Shown: positions 12,239 to 25,560, counted from the stretch's first letter. The stretch is DNA of 62,000 bases from Gnetum montanum (GCA_015680685.1 MNCI01037564.1:1084-63083), one strand, 5' to 3'. Program-made: numbers and translations. Notes: generated by a model from the sequence alone, not told the origin.

Positions 12239-12404
12239 GTTGTAATGGTAAAAAGGGAAAACTAGCCTCTCTCTCTCTATTTAATGTGGGGTATGTCGTG
12301 CATCGTAGCATGCTTGCCATGACATCATAACACTATTGGCATTAAAATGGGCAAGTCTAGGTGAAAGATCTTGGCACACTTCAAGCTAACCATTTTCTTT
12401 CCCA

Positions 12405-12424
12405 ATATATATATATATATATAT
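12405..12424. repeat. (TA)n microsatellite
   Basis: About ten TA units in the spacer between the antisense gene start and pol of T2. Confidence 0.85.
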
Positions 12425-12445
12425 TCACTCAACTTTAGTTGTACA

Positions 12446-12690
12446 AAAAGACCTTAAACTAGCAACCCCAGTGTAGTTGTAACTTTAGTAGTTTGAAAAG
12501 ACCTTAAACTAGCAGTTTCAAATTTTTATGCATTCGTAGTCTACAATGACATTAAACTAGCAATTTTACATTTTCACACTAGTGGTTTTGCATTTTTTTA
12601 GTAGTTTTGCATTTTCATATCGGGAGTCTTACATTTTTTTAGTAGTTTCAAATCTCCATGCCTTAGCGTTCTACCATGACCTTAAATTGG
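12446..12690 (+). repeat. T2 array of 4 motifs (GACCTTAAACTAGCA) upstream of pol
   Basis: Four copies: two of GACCTTAAACTAGCA, one GACATTAAACTAGCA and one GACCTTAAATTGGAA, with T-rich and AGTAGTTT-containing spacers. It marks the border between the antisense gene and pol, as the shorter array at 58858-58932 does in T5. Confidence 0.75.
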
Positions 12691-12802
12691 AAAATTTTAA
12701 TCTTTATATCATACTTTGTTAGTTAAATCTCATTGCTACTTTGCAAATTTTCACTATACATTATTACTACCAAGAGGTACCTCTTAATCATACTTTTATC
12801 TC

Positions 12803-12812
12803 ATTTTGGTAG
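12803..12812 (+). other. Putative 3' splice site before T2 pol
   Basis: A T-rich tract ending ATTTTGGTAG, 12 bases before the ATG at 12825. Same arrangement as in T1 and T5. Confidence 0.4.
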
Positions 12813-12824
12813 GTTGAGCAAAAA

Positions 12825-15800
12825 ATGGAAATCCATCGTGATCTCTCTTCACCGTTAGCCTTAGTAGGTCCACATGGCAAGCTCACAAGACAACTGAACC
12901 CAGAACTAATATACTAGGAATCAACTGTAATTAGCACTGTAGCATCCTTAGAAACATCCCTAGACTGGCTTGAGCATATGGTCCAAATCCTAGATTTAGA
13001 GGCTGGGGATGTAATTGAGGACCCTCTCATTGATGCCTGTGACCACATCCAGGGGGGAAGTAAAAACGTTAAAACTTAGTTCCTTCCTAGATTTACAAAT
13101 GCACAAAGATGTAACCAAGATTCTACAGGATAACATTGAAGTCTTTACATGGTCATACAGCAACATGCCGGGTTTAGAACCAAGGCTGATACATCACAAC
13201 ATTGTCTTAGACCCGTGCACAAAAGTAGTGAAGCAGAAGGCTCGTAAGGTTAAACTAGAAATTGCACTGGCTGTGCGGTATGAAATCATCAAGCTATACC
13301 AAGATGGTTTCATCCAGGTAGTTGATTACTCAGAATGGGTGTCCAACATCATTGTAATTCCTATGAAAACCAGAGGTCTACGGATCTGTATAGACTTCTG
13401 AGATCTAAACAAAGCAACGATCAAAGACAATTTCCCACTTTCGAGCATTGATCAACTCATTGAAACCACGGCTGGTCATGCTCAGCTATCCTTCATGGAT
13501 GGTTTCTTTGGCTACAACCAAATTCACATTAACTTAGAGCATTAGTTAACAACGACCTTCATGATCCCATGGGGTACCTTTTGTTACACTATGATGCCTT
13601 TCCGGCTCAAGAACACCAAAGCAACCTACCAACGAGCCATGACTTACATCTTTAGCGACTACATCCTAGAAATGTTAAATGATTATGTGGATGATATAGT
13701 GTTCAAATATAAGGAAGTTGCTGATCATCTCCATGATCTAGGTGTAGTCCTCAAGTGTTGTTAAATGCATAACTTGAATCTCAATCCTAAAAAGTGTGTC
13801 TTCGGGGTGAGAACCAGACAAATGTTAGGGTTTGTAGTATCAAAGGCCGGAATACTAGTGGACCCTTACAAAGTGAAGGCCATCATCAACCTGGCACCTC
13901 CTGCAAACCTTAAAGAATTGCATGGGTTACAAGGTAGGGTACAGTTCATCCAAAGGTTTATAGCAAAGTTAACTGACAAGTTACACCCCATGCAACATCT
14001 TTTAAAGAAAGGGGTTAACTTTGAATGGACAAATCAGTTTCAACAAGCCTTCGATGACATGAAGAAAGAGCTTCTACACCTCCCAACTATTTACCCACCA
14101 CAAAGGGATAAGCCTTTCTTCATCTACCTTGCCACCTTTGATAGATCTATCGTAGCACTATTATGTCAGAAACGAGATGAAAGATTTGAGATACCAGTGT
14201 ACTATCTAAGTTATGCATTAATAGAATATGAAGAGAAGTACAACGAGGTGGAGAGGAATTTCCTTACCTTAGTGTTTACATTAAAAAAGTGGAGGCATTA
14301 CCTATTTTGCAGTAAAATTAACATTATTTGCAAGAGAAACATACTCTGGGCTATCACAAATAATCTATATGAAAGCAGTAGAATAGCCTGATGGAAAGCA
14401 ATAACCACGAAATTCGACTTGCACTATGTGAGACAGTTGTCGACAAGAGGCCAAGCCATAGCAACTCAACTCACAGCCTCACTTGTCAATGACCAGGTGA
14501 TCATAGATCCAAAATTCCAAGACAAGCATGTTAGCACTATCAACGCCATCCCATCACATCTCGAAGCTACTCTACACTTTGACGGTGCCTCAACCACACA
14601 AGGAGGTAGTGCAGCTGCTGTCATTATGTTTCCCTATGAGGAAATGCATCCTTTTGCTTATCACTTTATGTTTCCCTGCACAAACAACGTGGAAAAATAC
14701 AAGGGGTTACTTAGAGGCCTCTCAGCTACCTAGAAACTATGCATACAGCACCTGGCGATTCACGGAGATTCAAAACTAGTTGTGAATCAAATCACCTAGG
14801 TCTATGCCTAAAAATCCACACACCTGCAACCCTATTATGACCTAGCAAAATTCCTACCTAAACATTTTGCAACTATGGATGTGCTACACATGCGACTCAA
14901 TGAGAACATCATAGCAGACGGCTTAGCCACCCTAGCATTAAACATTCCACCACACTTGTTTGCAAGATTTCCGACCTTGATTATTGAGTGCACTGAGCCT
15001 ATCACTCAGGTGGTACATGTAGCCTCTATCACTATTGTGGATACCCAAGAGTGGTACGCCAACATTAAAGCCTACCTACAACAAGGTGAACCCCCGAGTG
15101 GATTGACATCTACCTAGAGTGATGCAATCCGTAAGTGTTCTTGGCAATATGTGCTTATGGGAGATAATACCCTATGCAAGCACTCCTATGATAGGATATT
15201 GCTGGCATGCGTGAATGAGGGGGAAGTATAGAAGTTTGTCAACAAAGTACACGAAGGACTATGTGGTGGACAACTAGCACCTAGGGCTATGACTACAAAA
15301 ATTAGATATCTAGGGTACTATTGGCCCCACATTGAGTGTGATTGCTTGGAAAAAGTCAAGACATGTGATACATGCCAGAGATATGCAAATCTCATACACG
15401 TTTCACCTACAGAACTACACCTGATACAGATCACGTGGCCTTTCCAACGATGGGAACTAGACCTCATAGGACCTATCACACCTAAGTCTTCCATAGGGCA
15501 TAGCTTCCTCATCACAGCGACCAAGTATTTTACCAAGTGGGTGGAAGCTATTACTCTAAGGAAAACTACATCTCATCAGATTTGCCACTTCATCTTGGGT
15601 AACATCATGATAAGGTTTGGGCTTCCAATAACTATTGTGATTGACAATGAGCCACAATTCAGTAGTGTAGAAACTCGAACCTTCTGTAGAAATCTTGGCA
15701 TTAGGCAGTCATTCTCCTCGCCATACTACCCATAGGAGAACAGATAGGAAAAGGCTAAAAATAAGTCCATCATCAACTTGCTAAAGAAAATGCTCAACAA

Positions 15801-16332
15801 TAGCAAGAGGCGATGGCATGAGCAAATCCTTTATGTGTTGTGGGCTTACAAGACGACATGCAAGACTATAATAGGTAAGATACCTTTTAGTCTTATGTAT
15901 GGATTTGAAACAGTGTTACCTCTTGAGTTGCAAGTATCATAACTCTGGATGATCCTATCTAATGTTGCGAGTGAAGCCCAGAATGACGAGTCATGGATCA
16001 TCGATCTTGACTCAATAGAGGAGGACCATGTGCAAACACTAGGTCACATAGAGCATTATAAAAATAAGAAAAGGTAAAAACACCATGAAAATCCACATCA
16101 ATGGCCAATAAAAAAGGGATACCTTATCCCTAAGGCTTTTCATGAGCATATGAACAAATTCTTAGCCAACTAGGAAGGTCCATACAGGGTTACAAAAGCG
16201 TTTGGGAATGGAGCCTTCAAGCTCGTAGACATGGACAATAAGGAGTTTGCAAACCTAGTGAATCATTGGTACCTCAAGCCATACTACATCAAGATGCATG
16301 GAGTAGATAAGAAAATTTCCACTATGACATAA
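12825..16332 (+). pseudogene. pol: T2 pol: RT, two RNase H domains, integrase (decayed)
   Basis: Homologous to T1 pol along its length. There is one frameshift near 13,000; from 13015 to the end it stays in one frame with well over ten stops. Recognisable parts are RT (YVDDIVF near 13690), gypsy RNase H (FIYLATFD, VERNFLTLVF), the second RNase H (FDGASTTQGG, then a damaged AEYE equivalent), integrase finger (CDTCQRY), WELDLIGP and IDNEPQFSS. Several stops sit where T1 has Gln or Arg, for example TGA at 13399 (FRD in T1), TAG at 13543 (HQL in T1) and TGA at 14389 (ARW in T1), which fits methyl-cytosine decay. The integrase catalytic Glu is again Lys (AAG at 15751). The terminal stop lies in the first unit of the following array. 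Confidence 0.9.
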
Positions 16333-16761
16333 AACTGGCAAAGGTGAGCAAACTTCCTCTACAACGTTAAACTGGCATAGCTTCATCCATGTCTGCTATG
16401 ACGTTAAACTAGCAAAGCATGTCCGCTATGACATTAAACTGGTAGAGCTTGTCCACTACAACATAAAACTAGCACAAATAGTCCTCTATGACTATAAAAT
16501 AGCACATATGGTCTCCTAGGACCCTAAACTAGTTCATCCACCATCTGCTATGATGAAAAACTAGCACAACGGTCTACTAGGACCTTAAACTAGCATAACA
16601 TTGGTTTGCTGGGACCTTAAACTAGCACGAGGAACATCTGCTATGATGTTAAACTGGTTAAAATAGCACGAGGAACATCTGCTATGATGTTAAACTGGCA
16701 CATAGTGGTCTTCTAGGACCTTAAAATAGCATAGCATGGTATACTAGGACCTTAAACTAGG
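16318..16761 (+). repeat. T2 array of 14 motifs between pol and LTR
   Basis: Fourteen degenerate copies of GACNTTAAACTRGCA, many preceded by CTGCTA or CTAG. One 36-bp unit containing GAGGAACATCTGCTATGATG is duplicated at about 16633 and 16669. The number and placement match the T1 array although the flanking bases differ. Confidence 0.85.
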
Positions 16762-16826
16762 TTCATAGCACGTCCCTAGCATGCATCTACACTAGTACAC
16801 ATCAAGTGAGCATTCACAGTGCCAAC

Positions 16827-16839
16827 ATGGGATGGGGCA
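16827..16839 (+). other. T2 polypurine tract
   Basis: ATGGGATGGGGCA immediately before the proposed LTR start TGGTAGTTCC. Confidence 0.5.
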
Positions 16840-19543
16840 TGGTAGTTCCCAAATGAAGTTCATGATGCAATGAAAACATGATCTAGAACATATGCAATGC
16901 CACTAATCTTGGCAGATTGTTGATTCTCTGGAGATGTCATATGACAGATGACTGGCCCTTCAGACCAACCGTCACCATGGCCCATTACTCTAACTATAGT
17001 TCCTTGGTCAGTGCTTACTGCTAGAGTTCTAGAAATATTTTCCCCCAACCATAATATTGTTACTCTCTAGCCCCCTGCCAATGCCTAAGCTCAAATGATG
17101 TTTAGCTGTGGGATAGCCAATCCCACAGCTGAACTAAAAATGCATGCCTTCGGCAGGGATTCCTAAGCATTTGCATTCATAGCACCTCCTAGCATCTTCA
17201 GTGCCAACCTCTCCACACCGATGCCAGTAAAGCCACTCCTAGACTTCCTAGTTTGGACATTGCACACCAGCAAAAGATGTCCAGAGCTTCAACAACATCT
17301 ACAGCGAGCAGGAAATTTGCCTTTTTTTGCATCATGGTTGTTTCTCTTGGTTTTCTTTCTATTGTGTTTGCAGGATGCATCCCAGGGGGATGTCATTCAA
17401 AGATGCACTTCACCATGGAAGCAGAACACTACATTGCTCCAAGGTGTTTTTCTTGATTAGCTTGGCTACTTTGAAATGCATATCCTTTTCCTCTCCTTCA
17501 TCTTCCTTATCTTATAGCGTACACTCATGATCTGCTTTCTCTCTTCTCTTACAAGCTTTTCCCAACATCTGTCAAGCTCTCCCGTCTACTCAACTGCAAG
17601 GTCCATGATGCACGTAACAAAGCTCACTGCATGGAAAACACCTGTAGGTAGGCTAAAGCCCCCATGTGTATGTAAGACAACTCATCCTTGGAAAGAAACA
17701 CTGGTCTTGCAATAATGAGGTTATTTGAAAATGTAAAAAGGGCAAAAAAACAAAGGCAAAAGCATAAGAGAGTAAAAGCTCATGCGCAAAAAAAAGTGTG
17801 CCTAAAAAAATGGCACATAAGCTATTTTGCATACCATCTCTCTCTAAGCATTTCAATGAGAGGTCAAAGGTCAGTAAAAGAAAAGATGACCATGCAAACA
17901 ACTCTCTCATGAGCACTCCAACGAGGGATTTTGCTAAGTCTCATCTTTACCCCTTTTCTTGAACCTCCTCCCTCCTTACTTAACCCTTCCCTTTTCCTAG
18001 GTAACCAATGTAGTGTTCAGGATGTGCAAAATAGTTCGGCAAGTTTTCTAGTCAAAAATTTTGCTATGCTACACTATGTCGCATATCAGGCTTTAGAAGA
18101 TGGTTGTAGAATGAAGTGCTATGCTATGCTACATTTCATAGTGTAGCATAACATAGCAAAGGTCAGACAATCAATTCTTTCGCCAAACACCAAGTCCTTC
18201 AACAATGGCTCCTTCCATCAAAAAGTGGCAAATTTGGCAAAAATCAAGCCATTTTGGCTACTACGCTATGCTATGCTATGTAGTGTAGAACAACATAGCA
18301 ACCCTATAGAAATGACAAAGGACATCTTAAAGTGCAGGATCAACAAGTTTGCAAGTTTCGCATTGCAAAGAGCAAAAGTTGTGGATTGTCAACATTTTCA
18401 CGATTAAGATCAGTTGCTATGCTATGCTATGCTATGTAGCATAGCACAGTGTAGAAACTACACAAAATCAATTAGAGCACTTCAAAGGCTTCCAGCACAT
18501 GCAACAGATCCCAATGCAAGTTTCTACCATGAATTGGTGGGTACTCTACGCTAGACTGCATAGTGTAGCATAGCATAGAAAGATGCTATGCTACACCAAC
18601 ATGCTATGCTCCAAAATGTAGCATGGCGTAGCAAACAACTACACTACATTGGTGCACCTCCTTGCACAACAAGCTGCTACATTACACCCACATGCTATGC
18701 TACAAAGTGTGGCACAAAATAGCAGGTAGCTATTCTCCATCAATACACTTCAACTATTTGCATCTTTGGCACACATCTCCAAGTTCTGATAGTGTAATTA
18801 TAGCATGGCAGGCCCATCAATTAGCTTTGTAGTTCCATGTAAGATGGAAATGTCAACATGGGTCCAGGACACGTGGTGTTAAAATCACATCTTTTGCATC
18901 CTCTTGAACCTATGAGCAATGCTCAAAGGGGTTGGAAGGCAAGTTGGTTGGTGAGCAAAGAAATCGTCTGGCAAGTTTGCAAAAATTTGAGCAAACAACT
19001 TAGCACTTTTGCAAGTTGGGAAACTGGCAATCTTGAGCATTGTAAACAATTTTCCTATTTGGAATTCTGTTTGCACTTTCCCATTACCCTTATAGCATTT
19101 CACACTATTAACCACTAAATCCACATTCAAGCATGCAGTCAGCTTGCTTTGAACATTTTGGTTACTTTTGAGACCTCTGTGCTTCCCAGTGTCGTGAAAC
19201 CAATTGTATCGACTTTGATAGAGTAAAGCCGTAGCTTTGAAAGTGGTGCATTTTCTTAATTGCATTTTGCTTTTCTTTTTCTTCTTGTCTTTTCATTTTA
19301 CATCGTTTTCCACTTTTCCACATTAAAAAGTTATTATTTTACATTATAAGTATTACTTTTGAATCACCCATTTGAAAAAGGTTATAGTAACATTGACTAA
19401 GTCCCTCTCTAATTGACCAGACTATTCAAGGCATATTGTTTCTATTTTTATCCAACATGGCCCTTGCGTGGATCTAGGGTTAAAACTATCATGACCAATG
19501 ACCTCTTGGTGTTTTCCAGCCATCAACATTTTCGGTCTCTACA
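16840..19543 (+). repeat. 3' LTR of T2 (about 2.7 kb)
   Basis: Begins TGGTAGTTCC after a purine tract and ends TCGGTCTCTACA. It shares blocks with the T1 LTR (TTGCAGGATGC with GATGTCATTCAAAGATG near 17375, and the terminal block from AGTCCCTCTCTAATTGACC at 19400). Only some blocks match T1, so the two LTRs are from different subfamilies and not a pair. It directly abuts gag-like sequence of A1 at 19544, so T2 probably inserted into A1. Many short ORFs inside show no protein similarity. Confidence 0.7.
18060..18730. repeat. Palindromic TATGCTATGCTA / TAGCATAGCA cluster in T2 LTR
   Basis: Repeated short inverted motifs built from CTATGC and GCATAG, with GTGTAGCATAG variants, at about 18065, 18120, 18262, 18416, 18545, 18585 and 18690. 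They occupy the U3-like part. The same words recur in introns 1, 2, 4 and 6 of the T2 antisense gene (for example 11460-11575, 10912-10950, 9362-9405 and 8640-8695). Confidence 0.75.
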
Positions 19544-19559
19544 AACATTATATAAATTA

Positions 19560-20690
19560 AAAGGCCATTAGATACAAAGGCTAATTGGGTTGGTGGCAAA
19601 AGAATAAGGAGAGCTATGTAAATGAGAGAATGTAGAGAAAAATAACTGAGACCCAAATCTTTTAAAGAAAAGGGTCTCTATCTATGATGAGGAAAAAGAG
19701 TCAACTCTTAATGAGGTGATTTCAGAACAAACCTTGCCACTACAACAATCTCTTGATGAACTCCAAGTAAGGCTAGGTAGGATGTCAAAGTGGATAAATG
19801 AAAAAGTTACAACTTTTGTAAGAACTATAAAGGAGAAGGTAATAGAAAATTAATTAGGCAAGCATAATAAATGAAGGAAGAAGAACCAAGAAACAACTAG
19901 GAACACTTATCAGCAAATAGGAAAAATGGTTGTAGAACAAGAGGCTATAGACTCAACCATAGTTGAAGATGACGGATATGACATCTACCTATATGACCAT
20001 CCAAAGGGCTATTTCCCAATCATGTTACATCTACATGAGTATTGGGCTTTTGCATTAAATCCCAAATTCATAAAAAAGCACATGCCCAAGAAATTTCTTT
20101 TTCCACATAGTAATTATAGACAGTACCACAACTAATTGTACTATCCTAGGGAAAATTATTACTGAGCTCAACATCGTAATCAATTATAGTGGAAAAATCC
20201 ACAATCTTGGAGGAAGCCATCACCAAGCCATCCCTCCCATTACCACCAGCCAAAACCATATAAATATTATGTTCAAAAACCTATTTCTCCAACTAGTTCT
20301 ACATTCTCTACTTCAAATTGCTATTATCACTCTCCTAAATACCATCATATCATGAGATCTTTTGAATGATCACTAGATCACACCTCTCAACCTTCATCAT
20401 ATCCTTAATATTCTCATACTTCCCTTCACAATATGTCACCATCAGCAACACAGGAAGATTCAACACCACAACATCAACGAGAAAATGCCACTTGTGCTAT
20501 GAACATACATAGAAATGATAATGCTAGTAGATCTCCACAACAATCTTGGAAAAACCCTTTCTTTAGGATGGTTTCCATGAGTAAGCACAACACTTGTGGA
20601 CCTACTAACTCATCTAAACTAGCACAATGTCAATCAAGTACAACACCCTTCTTTTTACAACCAATGTCCTCTAATCCTATGTAATGGCCA
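19560..20690 (+). pseudogene. gag: A1 gag C-terminal remnant (Athila-like)
   Basis: Carries a block near 19965-20060 (DDGYDIYLYDHPKGYFPI) matching A3 at 37128-37200 (DDGCNIYHYDHPKGCFPI), followed by Pro/Ser/Gln/Tyr-rich sequence in which QSWRKP and YYVQKPISP match the A3 copy. In A3 this block follows a gag domain, so it is the gag tail before protease. Several stops are present. The left part of A1 is not in the window, because T2 lies there. Confidence 0.65.
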
Positions 20691-20738
20691 ACATCCATCG
20701 TTACTCCAACACCTAACAGAAATGATAAATCTAGAATT

Positions 20739-21134
20739 TTGGAGAGAAAAACGAAAAACCCATGCATCACTAATAGTAAAGGATGCATTTGTGGACTAGA
20801 AATTCAAAATATTAATGCAACCCATAATAAATCTAAGGAACACGTATGTGAGCAAAAACTAGCCTACATAGTAGCCACTAAACTAGAAGTCACCTTGTGG
20901 CTTGAAAATGAAAATATAAAGTTGTTTCGAAGATGCATAGAGGCAACTCATCTACTTATTAATTCTAGACATAAGAAAATGGACCAAAAAGAGGACTTAT
21001 CCATAGATACCTTACACTTTGATTATATAGTAGAAGAGGCTATTAAACATGGATACCCAAGAATTAAAATAGAAAATCAAGAAGTAAACACATCTAGATA
21101 CCAAAAAATTAGAAATACCTTTAATTCCATATGA
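20739..21134 (+). CDS. 131-codon open frame in A1, unknown
   Basis: An uninterrupted lysine-rich frame lying where A3 has protease. I see no protease motif (no D-S/T-G and no GR.WL) and no other family signature. It contains CEQKLAYIVATKLEVTLWLE and HFDYIVEEAIKHGYPRIK. It could be a remnant of a region lost from A3, or chance openness in AT-rich DNA; being free of stops in a decayed element is mildly notable. Confidence 0.3.
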   Translation: MERKTKNPCITNSKGCICGLEIQNINATHNKSKEHVCEQKLAYIVATKLEVTLWLENENIKLFRRCIEATHLLINSRHKKMDQKEDLSIDTLHFDYIVEEAIKHGYPRIKIENQEVNTSRYQKIRNTFNSI

Positions 21135-23411
21135 ACATATGTATCCAAATGATCCAAATGAGACTATCTCCAATGTTAGATGTGCTACCACACAATTAAT
21201 TAAATTAGTAATAATGATAGATGGAACAATAATGATGTATAGCTAGGGAATTGTGTAATCCATTTCTATAATGTGCAAGCATAAGATTAGTTGTGGGGGA
21301 GATGCTCCATTGTAGTTCAAGAAATAATAAGTGTTTTTGACCTTTTTATTTTTACAATTCTTTATCATTTTCCTATTTCTTCCAAAAAATTTTAATTCCT
21401 AATATGTTTCACATTTCTTAATATTTTTCTTGTCTTTATATTTTTCTCTTTTCTTGAGTCATTTTATTGATGTTTTATGAATGTATTTTATGTTTTTATT
21501 ACCAAGTCATGATTAAAAATTCAATGCTATGTGTTGGGTCTTTTTTCTATGCTATCAAGATGATTGGGTAAGTAATTGTGTAAAGCAATGAGACCACCTC
21601 ATCCATCCCTCCAATTCTTTGAATAAAAGGTCTTCTCATGGAAACAATTTGGTTCTACTTTCATGAAACTAACATTAATAAATGATCATTGTACCTTGAA
21701 GAAAGAGGAAATGGTAAGAGTGTGACCTCAAGGGGATTTTTTGGGTTTTTATCTTTTCTTCATTCATTCACTCCTCCATCAATCAATAAAAAGGAAGCTT
21801 TATCTTTGCATGGTGTGGTTTCCATTTCAAAAAATAAAAAATAAAAATAAAGAAAAAAAATATAAAAAAAGAGAAAGGAAAAAATGGGAAAAATAAAAAA
21901 CAATAATAAAAATTCAAAGCATACCCATTTAACACAATAATGGGCTACCAATACTAGTTATGGGGCTGGAAAGACATGTTATCCATGCTTGAAGGCACCC
22001 CTCTAACTAAGGCCATTCCTTTCTTCTCCTTTTTCTCTTTTTGGAGTGATGATTATTCTTTAAGGTTGTTTTGGACTCATGGCGGTCAATAGGAGGGAAC
22101 AAATTAATGCAAGGTTACTGTTCATGGTATGGATTTGGTCTGAACTTGGATGGATAGGTATGCTGATCATTTTAATCACATTTATCACAAGAACCTATTG
22201 TCAACATGGACAAGTACCTTACACCCTAATCTTTACAATTCCATCTCATTCCATTATTCACCTCACTACTACATACAATTATGAGCCTTTTGGTTTTGTG
22301 TAGTATAGTACAACATCCCAACCATGATAGTTGTGTGTTGTTTGGAATGAAGACATGGTCAACATTTAACTTCTTGGGTGCCTATAGATATCTATAGTAG
22401 TGGTTATGCAAGGGCATTATGGTAGGAGCCTGCTTTGGGGAGGATCCACTTACATAACTTTTTTTAATCATGGCTTTGAACTAACCTTCACATCTTCTAA
22501 AATATCAATGATAGTTTCTTTAAATTTATGCATAATTTTGGGACTACTCATCACTTTCAATTGTTTTTTTACTTTTTCCTACTTTTCTACTAAAATATCC
22601 TTCAAGTTCAATATTTGTTGGTCATCTTCTGAATTAGACCTTTGGTTTCAATTGTTCAAAAAATTGTGTGTTTCCAAAGTTGTGCTTATTAGTCAAAAGG
22701 GCTAGGGATGTCTACTTTGAAATTTTGAAATTTTTCTAACATCCTCTTTTTGAACATCATGGTAAATAATAGTAATTGATCAACATAATGTGAACAACTT
22801 CATGATTTTAGTTACCTCATAGCCTCATGCATAGTATGTTGTCATCACTTATGCTTAAATAAAAACTAAGGGATCTAAAAAGGGTTACTTATTAAGAAAC
22901 ATTTATCAAAACTAATGTTGATCCATTGGTGACTATAGGTGATGCTAAAAGAAATGCCTAAGGAAGATGGTCTTTTGCTAGGCATGGAAACAAAGCCAAG
23001 AGAGGGACAACGACAGATATGACCATGGACAAATCATAGCACACACAAGATAGTAGCTCAACCATCACATATTTACTAGACCTATGGGACGATGAGAAGA
23101 AATTTTAGTCCATCCTTCAAGAATGTTGCACATAACTAGAGAAGCATTGACATAACAATCTAGGTTTAAAGCCTGCCACTGCTAGTGGCAACAAGAAGAA
23201 TCAGCTTTAGTATATTTGTCAAAGTCTATCTAGTGTTTTTGTTACTTTGAAATTTGGTATGCATCCACTTGAATAAAATTTTGTAATGCAGCACTCAAAG
23301 CGAGTCAATAGTTAGCATTAGTTAATAAGTTCATACCTTCCCAATTTTTTAAACAAAGGTTGATCCTATCCTATTAACTCAAGGATAATTTTTTACTTAG
23401 TAATGGGGGTA
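21135..23411 (+). other. A1 3' non-coding region with polypurine tract
   Basis: No coding signal. Three parts match A2 (about 25600-27400) and A3 (about 38640-39800): a GTTGTGGGGGAGA-like purine block, a segment with TTCAAAGCATAC and CTAGTTATGG, and AGCCTGCTTTGGGGAGGA. It ends in TAATGGGGGTA, the polypurine tract next to the LTR. Small ORFs at 22079 and 22400 are not supported. Confidence 0.6.
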
Positions 23412-24419
23412 TGATGAATCATTAGTTGGCTAGGTTATCTCATAAAAAGTCAAATTTTTTGTTGGATTTGCTATCCTAGCCCTAATATCAAGGCTCTAAC
23501 AACAAGGCTTCAATGTCAAGGCTTTGACAATAAGGCTCTAATGTCAAGGCTTTAATGTTAAGGCTTCAACAACAAGGATACATTGACGAGGCCTCATCAA
23601 TGTGGTTAGGTGCATTGATAAGGCCCCATCGATGCATCATTTCATGCATCAATGAGGCCCTATTGATGAATCCTAGCTATAAAATTTATAAATACACACT
23701 CTCAGCCATGTTTATACAATTCTTTTGTTAATATAGTAGCCAAAATCTTGTAGTTTCATTCTGTAATCTTAGAGAATAGTCAGTGAGTGCTTACAGTGTG
23801 GATCTAAGTTACTTGTATGACATCTTATTCGAGTGGCAATGTACCTGGACTCATTTCATTAATGGCAATAAGATCGAGATTGATTCTTATTCATTGTAGC
23901 ATTTTAACTTGACTAAATTTACTTTCAATATAATTTATTTTACATGTACTTAGTTAATATTTATGTTTCCATGCATGTTAATGAGTTGGTGGAATGAGTG
24001 TGAGCAGTTTCAAGTGTAAACACATATTCTCTTGGTAGTCCTAGTAGTGTTATTGCTTGGTAATCCTAGTAGTGGATACATGGGTTCAGAATGTGTATGG
24101 TAAGCTAGGAATGAACACTCATCACCTGTAGACTAGTTTAGACATTACTTTCCATTGTTAATTAGTCTAAATAATTGATTTCTTTATGATCTTTAGATGT
24201 AGCATAAGGTCAAAACAATAATAAGAATCATATGTCTTTCTTCAGACTAAACCATACATGATAAAGCTTCCACTAGTCCAAGTGGGAAGAAAACGAACTG
24301 TGATCAAAGAAAAATGATCTAGATGCCACAACTAGTCCCATCCATAGAATTTAACTTGATCCTGTGTGAGTGCTTGTAATTTGTATGGTTGGATGTAGAG
24401 GGTACCTTTCCACTCACCA
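23412..24419 (+). repeat. 3' LTR of A1 (about 1.0 kb)
   Basis: Starts TGATGAATC after TAATGGGGGTA and ends CCACTCACCA, matching the start and end of the A3 LTRs (TGATGAGAC ... CACTCATCA). A TATA box TATAAATA lies at 23687-23694. Upstream of it are 17-18-base direct repeats based on AAGGCTCTAATGTC (23486-23578) and palindromes such as GATGCATC (23630-23655). The next bases, TAAGG, would be the target duplication, and integrase of A2 follows. Confidence 0.75.
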
Positions 24420-25560
24420 TAAGGTATGTGTCGATGGCCTCATTCATTGGTATGTACCTGATGTTGATCAATTGAACATTCTCCAAGATGCTTATGAGGG
24501 TTCTTATAAGGGCCACTATGGTGGGAGACACATAGTCATTAAGATCTTGATGGAAAGGTATTATTAGCAAACCAAATTCAAGGATGCCTAGCAATTTGTC
24601 TACTCATGTGAATGCTATCAGCAATAGGATGGGATGACCACTCAAATGGAGGGACCTTAATAGTGGATTCAAACTCTAGAATCCTACGACATTTGGGGCA
24701 TCAACTTCATGGGTTCCATCACACCCATGTCAAATGAAAAGGCATATATAATCATCACCATTGATTACTACACAAAATGGGCAAAAGCAATAGCTATCAT
24801 CAAATGCACATATCCACTGCTACATCACTTGTACAACAAAATGTTGTGAATAGGTTAAGGATCCCACGTGCACTAATTCCTAAAAATGGAACCCATTTTA
24901 TAAGAACTACCTTTTAGAAGCTTATTCAATGCTTGGGGTTTGAACATAAACTAAAAGCACCCTACCATCCCCAAGCCAATGGCTAAGTAGAAGTTACCAA
25001 TAGGGAGATCACAAAGATCCTAATGAGAAATATTAGCAAATATAGAAGAGACTAGAACAAAAAACTCAATGATTTCCATTTAGCATATTACTCAACATGG
25101 AAACTTGCTATAGGCTACTCTCCTTATTATCTCTTGTATAGAAAATTACCAACAGTTCCTATTCAATCCAAACTCTATATACTTTCAATAGCCTATGACT
25201 TGGAACTTGACTTGAGCCTAGCAGAAGAAGAGAGATTGATCAACTTGAATGTGCGAAATGAAAAATGATTAGTAGCCCTATCCTAGAATGAAGTGTACAA
25301 AGCATTTAACATAAAGCACCATGACCTTAGAATAAGAAAAGTAAAATTTCAATTGACAGATACGGTTCTCTACTAGAACCCCACACACATACCTCAACAA
25401 ACAAAGTTTCAAACATTGTTAGAGGAACCTTACATTAACTAGGCAAATTTTCTTTTTAGAGCCATGTTGATCTACAAACATGAGAATCGAAAAAAAAAGT
25501 AGCTAGTCAACACACAAGTAAAGCCTTTCCATGAACCTATGCAAGCTAGTGGGAGAAACA
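24420..25560 (+). pseudogene. pol: A2 integrase remnant
   Basis: A decayed integrase. In order: a zinc-finger remnant near 24490-24620 (GHYGGRHIVIK, then SCECYQQ), a catalytic core start near 24690 (WGINFMGSITP, YIIITIDYYTKWAKA), a core end near 24960-25020 (HPQANG.VEVTNREITKI in reading order with one stop), and a tail to about 25540 (KPFHEPM). Many stops, mostly TAG. RT and RNase H of this copy are not visible because A1 interrupts it on the left. Its 3' region resembles A3, so I place it in the same family. Confidence 0.75.

Noticed and set aside
5412-19543. T1 and T2 LTRs as the two LTRs of one element
   Set aside because: They share only scattered blocks, carry different palindromes, and no primer site follows 7781.
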